A DNA stretch of 37,604 nucleotides from Burkholderiales bacterium (GTDB taxonomy: Bacteria; Pseudomonadota; Gammaproteobacteria; Burkholderiales; Burkholderiaceae_C). The stretch is taken from contig JAPLPK010000120.1 in the NCBI GenBank assembly GCA_026400275.1, forward strand, positions 1 to 37,604, in the 5' to 3' direction. This document shows, piece after piece, positions 24,208-33,300 of the stretch. The notes under the pieces were generated by a model that saw nothing but the letters and a program-made list of their open reading frames with translations, searched no databases and had not been told where the DNA came from. Within the stretch, counting starts at the first letter, position 1, and every line of letters begins with the position of its first letter. The position numbers and the translations under genes are program-made.

Positions 24208-25989
24208 ATGAACTTCAGCAATCTCAAAGTAGCCTCCAAGCTTTGGCTAGCAGTTGGCGTCATCGTCGCGACTTTGCTCGTTTTGGTGGGGCTGGTCAGC
24301 TACAGACTCGACAGGTTGGAGACGCAAAGTGCAGCGGCGCAGGCCGCCATGATGCAGCGCGTGATGAAGTCCACCAAGTGGTCGGGGCTGACGGCCATGA
24401 ATGCGGTGCGTGCCGAGGCGTCGCTGCTGAGCAGTGATCCTGCGGTGGGAAGTGCCTTCAAGGACCCGACGGCGGCCACCAGCACCCAGATTACTGAAAT
24501 TCAGAAGAGCATCGTGGAAGAGGCTTCGAGCGAAGCCGACAAAGCGCAACTGGAGAAAATTGCCAGCAGCCGCAAGCAGGTGTTGGACAGCCGGGCGCGG
24601 GCCCAGCAACTCAAGAAGGATGGCAAGGCTGAAGAGGCTGTGGCGTTGCTCCAAGGGGAGGTGAAATCCACGGTTACGGCCTATCTGGGCGAACAGCGCA
24701 AATTTGTGGAAATGCAGGAGCAGTCTTTGCTCAAGTCCGAAGCGGACGCGAAAGCCGAGCGGGCCCTGCTGTTCAATGTGATCAGTTTGGGATTAGCGGT
24801 GTTGGTGTTCGGTGTGCTGGCTGGCGCTTATTGGTTGATCCGTAGCATCCAGCAGCCGCTGCAGCAGGCCAACACGGTGGCCGCACAAATCGCCGAGGGT
24901 GATCTGAGCATGCAGCTGCAGTCTGTTCGGAAAGATGAGTTCGGTGATTTGCTCCGCTCGCTGGGTAGCATGAGTGGGGCATTGGGCCGCATGGTGCACC
25001 AGGTCCGCCAAAGCACCGACAGCATTGCGATTGCCAGCGCCGAGATTGCCAGCGGCAACAACGACCTGGCAGCGCGTACGGAGCAAACGGCCAGCAATCT
25101 GCAGCAGACGGCGGCGTCCATGGACCACCTGACCAACACCGTACGCAACAGTGCCGACAATGCCCAACAGGCGACTACGCTGGCAGCCAATGCATCGCAT
25201 GTGGCTCAAAAGGGCGGCGAGGTGGTCAAGCAAGTGGTGGTGACCATGGAAGACATCAACGCAAGTAGCAAGAAGATTGCGGACATCATTGGTGTCATTG
25301 ATGGCATCGCCTTCCAGACCAACATTCTGGCTCTGAATGCGGCCGTGGAGGCCGCCCGTGCGGGTGAGCAGGGCCGTGGCTTCGCGGTGGTGGCCAGCGA
25401 GGTGCGTAGCCTCGCGCAGCGCAGCGCCCAGGCGGCCAAGGAGATCAAGGGGCTGATCGACAGCTCGGTGGAAAAGGTGGAGTCCGGTGCGCGCTTGGTG
25501 GCAGAGGCCGGCACCACCATGACGGACATCGTGCAGTCGGTCAAGCGGGTGACCGATATTGTGGGTGAGATCACCTCAGCTGCGAATGAGCAAAGCTCGG
25601 GCATTGGTGAGATCAACCGGGCCGTGGTGACCCTGGATCAGATGACCCAGCAGAACTCCGCCCTGGTGGAGGAAAGTGCGGCGGCGGCCAGCAGCATGCG
25701 GGAGCAAGCGGCACAGCTGGCATCCGCCGTGTCGGTGTTCAAGGTGCCTTCGTCCATCCATGTGCAGCCTACGCCGTACCCGTCTGTGGCGCCCGCCAAG
25801 GCGCCCGGTGGAGCCAGTCACAGTGCACAGCCCGCAGCTAAATTGCCTGCCAAAAAGCCTGTGATAGGGGCTGCTGTGGCTAAGAAGGTTGTCAAATCCC
25901 CAGCGCGCACGCTGGCGGCACCCAAGACCGCTGGCGTAAGCCAGCCCAGTACCTCTGCGGGTGGCGAAGGCGACTGGGAGACCTTCTAA
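24208..25989 (+). CDS. Methyl-accepting chemotaxis protein with a CheR/CheB tether
   Basis: A 593-residue transmembrane chemoreceptor: TM1 at about 11-31, a periplasmic helical sensor of about 155 residues, TM2 at about 190-211, a HAMP domain and a cytoplasmic signalling domain whose hairpin tip reads DGIAFQTNILALNAAVEAAR. A flexible Ala/Pro/Lys linker (about 515-585) leads to the C-terminal pentapeptide DWETF, a variant of NWETF that recruits CheR and CheB, so it is a high-abundance type receptor able to help others adapt. Ligand unknown; the sensor looks like a Tar-type four-helix bundle. The ATG at 24208 follows CGGGGACA. No sigma-28 promoter was recognised in the 96 bases upstream. Confidence 0.93.
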   Translation: MNFSNLKVASKLWLAVGVIVATLLVLVGLVSYRLDRLETQSAAAQAAMMQRVMKSTKWSGLTAMNAVRAEASLLSSDPAVGSAFKDPTAATSTQITEIQKSIVEEASSEADKAQLEKIASSRKQVLDSRARAQQLKKDGKAEEAVALLQGEVKSTVTAYLGEQRKFVEMQEQSLLKSEADAKAERALLFNVISLGLAVLVFGVLAGAYWLIRSIQQPLQQANTVAAQIAEGDLSMQLQSVRKDEFGDLLRSLGSMSGALGRMVHQVRQSTDSIAIASAEIASGNNDLAARTEQTASNLQQTAASMDHLTNTVRNSADNAQQATTLAANASHVAQKGGEVVKQVVVTMEDINASSKKIADIIGVIDGIAFQTNILALNAAVEAARAGEQGRGFAVVASEVRSLAQRSAQAAKEIKGLIDSSVEKVESGARLVAEAGTTMTDIVQSVKRVTDIVGEITSAANEQSSGIGEINRAVVTLDQMTQQNSALVEESAAAASSMREQAAQLASAVSVFKVPSSIHVQPTPYPSVAPAKAPGGASHSAQPAAKLPAKKPVIGAAVAKKVVKSPARTLAAPKTAGVSQPSTSAGGEGDWETF

Positions 25990-26012
25990 GAACCTTCTTG
26001 CCTAGGCCTGGC

Positions 26013-26471
26013 TCAGGCGACTTCTGCGACCAGTTCGATCTCTACGCAAGCGCCCATGGGGATTTGCGCCACGCCAAAAGCGCTGCGCGCATGCGCGCCT
26101 TTCACCGGGCCGAACACTGCGCCCAGCAATTCGCTGGCGCCGTTGGTCACCAGATGCTGCTCAGTGAAGTCAGCGGTGGAGTTCACCAGGGACATGACCT
26201 TGACGATACGGGTGATCTTGTTCAGATCGCCCACCGCGGCGTGCAGCGTGCCCAGCAGGTCAATCGCTGCAGCGCGAGCTGCCGCCTGGCCGTCGGCGGT
26301 ACTGATGTTTTTGCCAAGCTGGCCAACCCAGACCTTGCCGTCCTGCTTGGCCAGATGGCCGCTCAGGAACACCAGATTACCGGTTTGTACAAAGGGCACA
26401 TAGGCTGCTGCCGGCGTAGAAACTGGGGGCAGGGTGATGTTGAGTTCTTTGAGTTTGGCGTAAACGTCCAT
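26013..26471 (-). CDS. RidA-family protein with the canonical arginine
   Basis: A 152-residue YjgF-type protein of the longer subgroup (VQTGNLVFLSGHLAKQDGKVWVGQLGKN, AARAAAIDLLGTLHAAVGDLNKITRIVKV). Unlike the homologue at 6712-7095 it keeps the catalytic Arg129 in HARSAFGVAQIP and the Glu-rich end VEIELVAEV, so enamine/imine deaminase activity is plausible. It lies downstream of the transglutaminase gene in the same orientation, separated by a palindromic repeat, and converges with the chemoreceptor gene 23 bases away. Confidence 0.88.
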   Translation of the reverse strand: MDVYAKLKELNITLPPVSTPAAAYVPFVQTGNLVFLSGHLAKQDGKVWVGQLGKNISTADGQAAARAAAIDLLGTLHAAVGDLNKITRIVKVMSLVNSTADFTEQHLVTNGASELLGAVFGPVKGAHARSAFGVAQIPMGACVEIELVAEVA

Positions 26472-26490
26472 GGTGCTTCCTTATGGTTAA

Positions 26491-26541
26491 AAATGGTTCT
26501 AGCGCAGGTTATATCTGCGCAGTTAGCTATCTATTTGATAG
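26491..26541 (-). repeat. Dispersed palindromic repeat between transglutaminase and RidA genes
   Basis: On the minus strand: ACTATCAAATAGATAGCTAAC, TGCGCAG, ATATAA, CTGCGCTAGAACC, ATTTTT, the same order of blocks as the copies at 6664 and 17303. It lies inside the probable minus-strand transcript, so it could act as a partial terminator or processing site. Confidence 0.65.
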
Positions 26542-26561
26542 TGAGTGAGCGTAAGGCCACA

Positions 26562-27575
26562 TCAGGACTGCCATTGCGTCGGCGCGGGCAACCAGTTGCT
26601 GCTTTGGGATTGGCTTTGCGATACGCCGCCGTCTGCTTGGCCTGGCCCGGTCTGGCTCTGGCGTTGGGTCAGGTGGGCATAGGATATGGGCGCGGCCTCC
26701 AGCGGCATCACGGTGACGGCGACGCGCAAGGTGTGGCTGGCGCCGCCATGGATAACGCCGCGCATCGGCGACACATCCGAATAGTCACGCCCTGTGGCCA
26801 AGGTCACATAGTCTTCACCCGGCATGCGGTTATTGGTGGGGTCGAAGTCGCACCAGCCCTGGTCGCCCACAATGTCTGGCACATAGACGGATGCCCATGC
26901 GTGGGAGGCGTCACTGCCAATCAGTCGGGGTTGGCCGGGCGCCGGGTGCGTCAGCAGGTAGCCGCTGACATAGCGTGCCGGTAAGCCCATGGCACGGAAG
27001 CAGGCCACCATAATGTGGGCAAAGTCCTGGCACACACCTTTGCGTAGCGCCAGCGCCTCGACTGCGGGTGTGTTGACTTCAGTGCTTTCAGACGAATAGG
27101 TGAAGTCGGTATAGATGCGCTCCATCAGGTCCTGGGCAGCCACCAGCAGGGGCACGCCTGGCGCGAAACTGGGCCGTGCATAGGCCGCAAAATCGTCATG
27201 GCGCGGCACATAGGGGGATGCAAATACGAATTCGGAGGCCGGATTGAAGCGTCCGCCGGCTTGGTAGCGGAAGCGCTCGCGCACCTGTTCCCAAGGCGTG
27301 CCGCTCTGGGCCCAGGCGGGTTCGCGGGTGTTGACCACGCTGCGAGCGATCACGCATAGTCTTTCGTGGGCTGCCTGCAGTGAAAAGAACGAGCACAGAT
27401 TGCCGTACACATCCAAGGACTGGGTTAGCTGGCTGGGCGTAGGGCTGATTTCCAGCGTATGGCTCAGCAGCTGCTGATGGGCGCTGCTGGGCGGGCGCAA
27501 ATGCGCCACGTGTTGGGCGGTCTCAACTGCTGGATGGTAGGTGTAGCTGGTTTCGTGGGTGATTTCCAAGCGCAT
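26562..27575 (-). CDS. Transglutaminase-like cysteine protease-fold protein
   Basis: A 337-residue protein of the bacterial transglutaminase-like family: an N-terminal beta domain (MRLEITHETSYTYHPAV...HVAHLRP) followed by the papain-like core with Cys182 (GVCQDFAH), His225 (DASHAWASV) and Asp245 (DFDPTN). Gln/Ser-rich C-terminal tail. There is no signal peptide, so it acts in the cytoplasm. It follows the ATP-grasp/alpha-E fusion gene by 64 bases; this pairing is conserved in many bacteria and is predicted to make and break peptide or isopeptide bonds. The substrate is unknown. Confidence 0.88.
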   Translation of the reverse strand: MRLEITHETSYTYHPAVETAQHVAHLRPPSSAHQQLLSHTLEISPTPSQLTQSLDVYGNLCSFFSLQAAHERLCVIARSVVNTREPAWAQSGTPWEQVRERFRYQAGGRFNPASEFVFASPYVPRHDDFAAYARPSFAPGVPLLVAAQDLMERIYTDFTYSSESTEVNTPAVEALALRKGVCQDFAHIMVACFRAMGLPARYVSGYLLTHPAPGQPRLIGSDASHAWASVYVPDIVGDQGWCDFDPTNNRMPGEDYVTLATGRDYSDVSPMRGVIHGGASHTLRVAVTVMPLEAAPISYAHLTQRQSQTGPGQADGGVSQSQSQSSNWLPAPTQWQS

Positions 27576-27639
27576 CTCGGTGGCCTTTCAATGGATTGCG
27601 CCGTGCACGGCCTGGCGGGCATGTTGGCGTGGCTGCACA

Positions 27640-30261
27640 TCAGGCTCCCAGGCTTCGCTTGGCGTCCCGCGAATGGGTGAAGTAGGTCGCGCTGATGTCG
27701 TCCGAGGTGTCATAGGCACATTGTGCACATTGCGTTAGCAGCCGTATCAGGTGGGTGTACTGCCCCTGGGCGTCCACGCTGCATAACTTGGCCAGATCCC
27801 AGTCGACCGGTGCCACCACCTTTTGGGCCATGGGGCTGAGTTCATTCGGCGCGCTGCCAGCCAGCTTGGCCAGGCGGCCGCGCAGGGTCTGGGCGACCCA
27901 GGCCAACGAGCGGGGGTTGTCTCGGTCCAGCACCAGCAGGTCCAGCAGGGCCACGACTTCGCGGCTTTGCTGGTACTGCGAATGGAAGGTGATGCTGCTG
28001 TCAAACAGCGACACCATGGCTTCAAAGCCGCCGGTGTTGGCAACGGACCCGGTTTTGAAGCCACGCGCCAAAGCGCTGGACAAAAAGCCCAGGCGCTCGA
28101 TATGGCGGCCAATGCTGAGCAGGCGCCAGCCATCATCGCGGGTCATGCGGTCGGTCTGGGCGCCTGTCATGGCGGCCAGGTGGGTGCTGGTGGCTTCGAG
28201 CACCTGCAAGGCTTCAATGGGCGAGAAGTCGCTGCCACGGCCATTGCGGGCGCAGCGGCTGAAGAACTTCTCCTCGGCACGCAGGATGACGTTCCAGTGC
28301 TCCTGCGACAGCCGTTCGCGCAGCGTGGCCGCTGTGTTCTTGATGGCCCGCAGGTTGTAGCCCACGCTGTGCGCAGCATTCGGGTCCGCCAGTGCGGCGA
28401 TCAGTGAGCGTTCAAACACCCGCCGCGCCTGCAGCGGGGAGGGCACAGCGGCCAGTACCAGTCCGTGCTGTACGGACATTTCATGCAACCAGGACAGGAA
28501 GGGCGTGGCCGTCTGGTCTTCTCCCCCCAGGCCTTCCAGGGTGACGCGCGCCAGGCGCAAGGTGTTTTCGGTGCGCTCGGCATAGCGGCCCAGCCAGAAC
28601 AGGTTTTCGGCTGCGCGGCTGGTGACGCGGTGGCTGCGCCGTGTCACGACCTCAGGCGACAGGCTGGTGTGCAGCAGCGTGGTGCGGTCCACTTCGCCTT
28701 TTGCCTTGACCCAGACGTCGGCACTGCTGCCGCCACGCTGCATGGATGCCACGCTGTCGCCGGCATTCACCATGCGTGCCAGGCCGCCAGGCAGTACGCG
28801 CCAGGACTGCGGACCATCCGATACGGCAAATACGCGCAACATGGTGGAGCGCGGTGCAATGCGTGCCGGTTGGCCGGGCTGGGTGCTCCAGGTCGGCATT
28901 TGCGACAGGGGCATATAGGCTTGCACCGTGTATTCGTCGCCCTGGCGCAGGATGCGGCCAGCCCATTCGTCTAGCTCGCGGCGCGACAGGGATCTGCCCA
29001 GCACAGCGTCAAACGAGCGGCGGCTGGCGGCGCCCTGGTAGGTGGGTTTGATCACACAGTTGCCGAGTTCCGGCAGGGCGGCTTCCATGGCGGCACGCTC
29101 GCCGCACCACCAAGTCGGTAGGGCTGGCAACTGCAAGTCTTCGCCCAGCAAGTGGCGCGACAGGGCCGGCAGAAAACCCAGCAAAGCGGGGGATTCAAGA
29201 AAGGCCGAGCCGGGTGGGTTGGCCATCAGCACATTGCCAGCGCGTATGACCTGCAACAGCCCGGGTACGCCCAGGCGGGAGTCTGGTCGCAGCTCCAGCG
29301 GGTCCAGGAACTGGTCGTCCAGGCGTTTCAGCAGCCCATGTACCGGCTCCAGTCCTTTCAAGGTCTTGAGGTAGAGGCGCTGGTCGCGCACCGTGAGGTC
29401 GCTGCCTTCTACCAGGGTCAGACCCAGGTAGCGTGCCAGGTAGGCGTGCTCGAAATAGGTCTCGTTGTACGGGCCGGGGGTGAGCAGGGCGATGTGGGCA
29501 TCCTTGCCTGCCGGGCTCATGCGCTTGAGGCCATCCACCAGGGCCTGGTAGGTCGCGGCCAGGCGCTGGATGTGCATGGATTCGAATGCTTGCGGAAACA
29601 GGCGCGAGATGGACAGCCGGTTTTCCAGCAGATAGCCTAAGCCTGAAGGGGCCTGTGTGCGCTGCGATACCACCCACCAGTTGCCGTCGGGGCCACGTGC
29701 CAGGTCAAAGGCGGCCACGTGCAGGTGGGTACTTCCCAGGGGCTGCACGCCATGCATGGAGCGCAGATAGCCAGGGTGGCCTTGCACCAGATCGGGCGGT
29801 AACAAGCCCTGCGCCAGCAGTTGTTGGGGGCCGTAGATGTCGGCCAGCACGCGGTCCAGCACGCGCACCCGTTGCAGTACGCCGGTTTCGATTTGTTGCC
29901 AGCTTTCGGGGGTGACGATCAGCGGGAAAAGGTCCAGCGACCAGGGGCGCTGTGGATTCTCCGGGTCGGCGTAGACGTTGTAGGTAACACCGTTGTCGTG
30001 GATCTGGCGCTGTAACTGTTCGGTGCGCCGGTTCAGGTCGGCAAAGCCGCTGGAGCCCAGGTGTTCAAAAAAATGGTTCCACTCCGGTACCAGGGGCGCG
30101 CTATCGGCGGCGGACTTGTGCGGCGTGGCGTCGGATGCCCTGGCCTGGCCGCGCAACTCATCAAAATGCCCTAGTGCTGCGCTGCGCGCAAGCACAGACG
30201 CCAGGGCTCGGGGGTCCTGCGACATGGGCATTTGAAATAGGGGGGTGTTCTGATTTTCCAC
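27640..30261 (-). CDS. Circularly permuted ATP-grasp ligase fused to an alpha-E domain
   Basis: An 873-residue fusion. Residues about 80-540 form a circularly permuted ATP-grasp peptide ligase (DUF404/DUF407 type): TYNVYADPENPQRPWSLD, LLTPGPYNETYFEHAYLARYLG, LVEGSDLTVRD, NCVIKPTYQG and EYTVQAYMPLSQMP; the last two fit nucleotide-binding lysines and strands. Residues about 550-870 are an all-helical alpha-E domain (DUF403), starting RAAENLFWLGRYAERTENTLRL. In many bacteria these are separate genes. The family is predicted to form amide bonds in short peptides, perhaps as protein tags. The likely start is GTG at 30261 (GGGTGA upstream); ATG codons at 30231 and 30225 are alternatives. Confidence 0.9.
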   Translation of the reverse strand: MENQNTPLFQMPMSQDPRALASVLARSAALGHFDELRGQARASDATPHKSAADSAPLVPEWNHFFEHLGSSGFADLNRRTEQLQRQIHDNGVTYNVYADPENPQRPWSLDLFPLIVTPESWQQIETGVLQRVRVLDRVLADIYGPQQLLAQGLLPPDLVQGHPGYLRSMHGVQPLGSTHLHVAAFDLARGPDGNWWVVSQRTQAPSGLGYLLENRLSISRLFPQAFESMHIQRLAATYQALVDGLKRMSPAGKDAHIALLTPGPYNETYFEHAYLARYLGLTLVEGSDLTVRDQRLYLKTLKGLEPVHGLLKRLDDQFLDPLELRPDSRLGVPGLLQVIRAGNVLMANPPGSAFLESPALLGFLPALSRHLLGEDLQLPALPTWWCGERAAMEAALPELGNCVIKPTYQGAASRRSFDAVLGRSLSRRELDEWAGRILRQGDEYTVQAYMPLSQMPTWSTQPGQPARIAPRSTMLRVFAVSDGPQSWRVLPGGLARMVNAGDSVASMQRGGSSADVWVKAKGEVDRTTLLHTSLSPEVVTRRSHRVTSRAAENLFWLGRYAERTENTLRLARVTLEGLGGEDQTATPFLSWLHEMSVQHGLVLAAVPSPLQARRVFERSLIAALADPNAAHSVGYNLRAIKNTAATLRERLSQEHWNVILRAEEKFFSRCARNGRGSDFSPIEALQVLEATSTHLAAMTGAQTDRMTRDDGWRLLSIGRHIERLGFLSSALARGFKTGSVANTGGFEAMVSLFDSSITFHSQYQQSREVVALLDLLVLDRDNPRSLAWVAQTLRGRLAKLAGSAPNELSPMAQKVVAPVDWDLAKLCSVDAQGQYTHLIRLLTQCAQCAYDTSDDISATYFTHSRDAKRSLGA

Positions 30262-30333
30262 AATTCACCCAATTGTCACACCAGATGACGGGGCAAATGC
30301 CGCAGGCAGATGCCCCCCGTGCATAAACATATG

Positions 30334-30357
30334 CCACCCACCAGGGGCGGCGGGTGG
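30334..30357 (-). terminator. Possible hairpin between the DUF2126 gene and the ATP-grasp fusion gene
   Basis: CCACCC (30334-30339) and GGGTGG (30352-30357) can pair around a 12-base loop immediately after the stop of the upstream minus-strand gene. No T-tract follows, so it may only partly reduce read-through. Confidence 0.3.
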
Positions 30358-30358
30358 A

Positions 30359-33300
30359 TTAGCGGCGCAGATCCAGGGTGAACGGGAACTCGCGGCTGCC
30401 GGGCACGTTGATGGTGGCCGGGGGCACACGCATCTCGCCAGGGGTATGGCCCATACGCGTGAAGCGCGACAAACGGCGGCTTTCTGCGGTGTTCGCATTG
30501 ACCGGGAAGCTCTCGTAGTTCACACCGCCTGGGTGGGTCACGAAGTACTGGCAGCCACCTACCGAGTGCTTCATCCAGGTATCCACAATGTCGAAGGTCA
30601 GTGGCGCATGGATGCCGATGGTGGGGTGCAGGGCCGATGGCGGGTTCCAGGCGCGGTAGCGCACGCCGGACACATATTCGCCCACGGTGCCCGTGGGCTG
30701 CAGCGGCACGGCATGGCCGTTGCAGGTAACCACGTAGCGGCTTTGGTTGAAGCCGGTCACGCGTACTTCCATGCGCTCCAGCGACGAGTCCACATAGCGA
30801 GCGGTGCCGCTGGACGTGCTTTCTTCGCCCAGCACATGCCAGGGCTCCAGCGCGTTGCGCAGGGTCAGCGTCATGCCATGGGTCTGGATGTCGCCCACCA
30901 GCGGGAAACGGAATTCTAGATGTGGTGCAAACCAGCTGCGGTCGAAGGCATAGCCTGCGGCCACCATTTCGTCGATCACATCGTTGAAATCCATCTCGAT
31001 GAAGGCCGGCAGCATGAAGCGGTCATGCAGCTCGGTACCCCAGCGCGTAGCGGGCGCCTTGTACGGTTCGTTCCAGAAGCGGGCCACCAGAGCGCGCAGC
31101 AGCAGCTGCTGGGCAATGCTCATGCGGGCATGTGGCGGCATCTCGAACGCGCGGAACTCCAGCAGGCCCAGGCGGCCAGTGGCGCTGTCGGGCGAGTACA
31201 TCTTGTCGATAGAGAACTCGCTGCGGTGGGTGTTGCCGGTGGCGTCGATCAGGATGTTGCGCAGCGTGCGGTCCACGATCCATGGTGGCATGTCCTGGCC
31301 GTATTTCTCGCGGTTCTTGGCGACCTGTTCGACCGCGATTTCCAGCTCGTAGAGCTGGTCGTTGCGGGCCTCGTCCACGCGTGGCGACTGGCTGGTCGGG
31401 CCGACAAACATGCCGCTGAACAGATAGCTCAAGCTGGGATGGTTGTGCCAGTAAACCAGCAGGCTGGTGAGCAGCTCGGGCCGGCGCAGGAACGGGCTTT
31501 CTGCTGGTGTGGCGCCACCCATGACGAAGTGGTTGCCACCGCCGGTGCCCACGTGGCGGCCGTCGGTCATGAACTTTTCGGCGCTCAGGCGGGATTCGAA
31601 CGCGGCGTTGTACAAAAACTCGGTGTTGTATACCAGCTCGCCCCAGGATGTGACGGGGTGTACGTTGACTTCGATCACGCCGGGGTCGGGGGTCCCGGCC
31701 AGCAGCTTCAGGCGCGGGTCACGCGGTGGTGGGTAGCCTTCGAGCACCAGCTTGACGCCGAGTTGCTCGGCCGTGTTTTCTACGGCGGACAGCAGTTCGA
31801 TGTAGTCCTCCAGCAGCTCCAGCGGCGGCATGAAGACGTAGATCACGCCGGACTTGGTGCCCACGGCTTCGGCCTTGGGGCCGCTGGCGCGGCGCGGGTC
31901 GCGTACTTCCACGCACAGCGCGGTGCGGCCGACCCAGGAGGCGGACTCGTTGCGCGCCGGCATGCGGTTGAAGTCGGCGGGCTCGGTTTGCCCTGGGCGG
32001 GACGCATTTGCCAACGGGGGCACGGCGCCCAGTGCGCTGGCCGAGCCGTCCTGGCGTTGCCGGGCGGCTTCGGGCTGCGGCGTACCGCCGGCCTGGTAGG
32101 GCATGCTGGCACGCTCGGTCAGCGTAGGCACCTGGGTCGGACGCAGAGGGCCGCCGACTGCGGTGGCGCTGCTGGTGAAGCCGGCTGCACGCGCCGCAGC
32201 ACGGTTGGCGTAGCGGGCGTAAATGCTGCTGGATTCGGGCAGGCCCGGGCGTGGAATCGACGGGTCCTGCTCAATCATGTACGGGAACTCGGCCTCGCTG
32301 ACCCATGGCAAGGAGTCCAGTGGCAGGCGGAAGCCCATGGGCGAATCGCCGGGCATCAGGTACATGCGCTCGTCGCGCAGGAACCAGGGGCCGGTGGTCC
32401 ACACCGGGCCGGCCAGGCGGGGGCCGTCGGCGGGGCGGACTGGCAGCACATAGCCGATCACCGAGTCCAGCTTTTGCTCGAACACCCGGCGCAGGCGGGC
32501 GCGCTCCATCTCGTCGCTGAGCTTGGAGTTGAACGGGTCTACGTTGACCGGCAGGCGGCGTTCGCGCCACAGGTAGTACCACACGTCTTCAAAGGCGGGC
32601 AGGATGAACTTGGGGGTGATGCCCAGGTTTTCGGCCAGCCGTTGGGTGAAGCGCTGTGCGTCTTCACTGGTGTAGTTCGACGCTTGGCGTTCATCGGCAA
32701 ACAGGGCGGGGTTGCGCCACACGGGCTGGCCGTCGGCACGCCAGAAGATGTTCAGCGCCCAGCGTGGCAGTTGCTCGCCGGGGTACCACTTGCCTTGGCC
32801 AAAGTGCAGAAAGCCGCCCTGGCCGTATTCGTCGCGCAGCTTTTGCACCAGCTCGGTGGCGAACCCGCGCTTCGTGGGGCCGAGTGCATCGGTATTCCAT
32901 TCGGCGGCGTCGCGGTCATTCACGGCGACAAAGGTGGGCTCGCCGCCCATGGTCAGGCGCACATCGCCGGCGACCAGGTCCTGGTCCACTTTTTCGCCCA
33001 GGGCCAGCACCTCGGCCCATTGCTCGTCGGTGTAGGGTTTGGTGACGCGTGGTGATTCGTACAGGCGCGTGACCTGCATGTGGTGGGCGAACTCGACCTC
33101 GGCCTTGTCCACGCCGCCTTCAATCGGCGCGGCGCTGGAAGGCTGGGGCGTGCAGGCCAGGGGGATGTGGCCCTCACCCGCAAACAGGCCCGAGGTGGCG
33201 TCCAGGCCGACCCAGCCGGCCCCGGGCAGGAAGACTTCGCCCCAGGCGTGCAGGTCGGTGAAGTCCACCGTTGTGCCGCTGGGGCCGTCCAGTGCTTTCA

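Noticed and set aside
30920-33055. 711-codon plus-strand open frame opposite the DUF2126 gene
   Set aside because: It is the antisense of a strongly recognisable protein, and its His/Ala/Gly/Gln-rich composition is typical of reverse-strand readings of GC-rich genes. No domain is seen in it.
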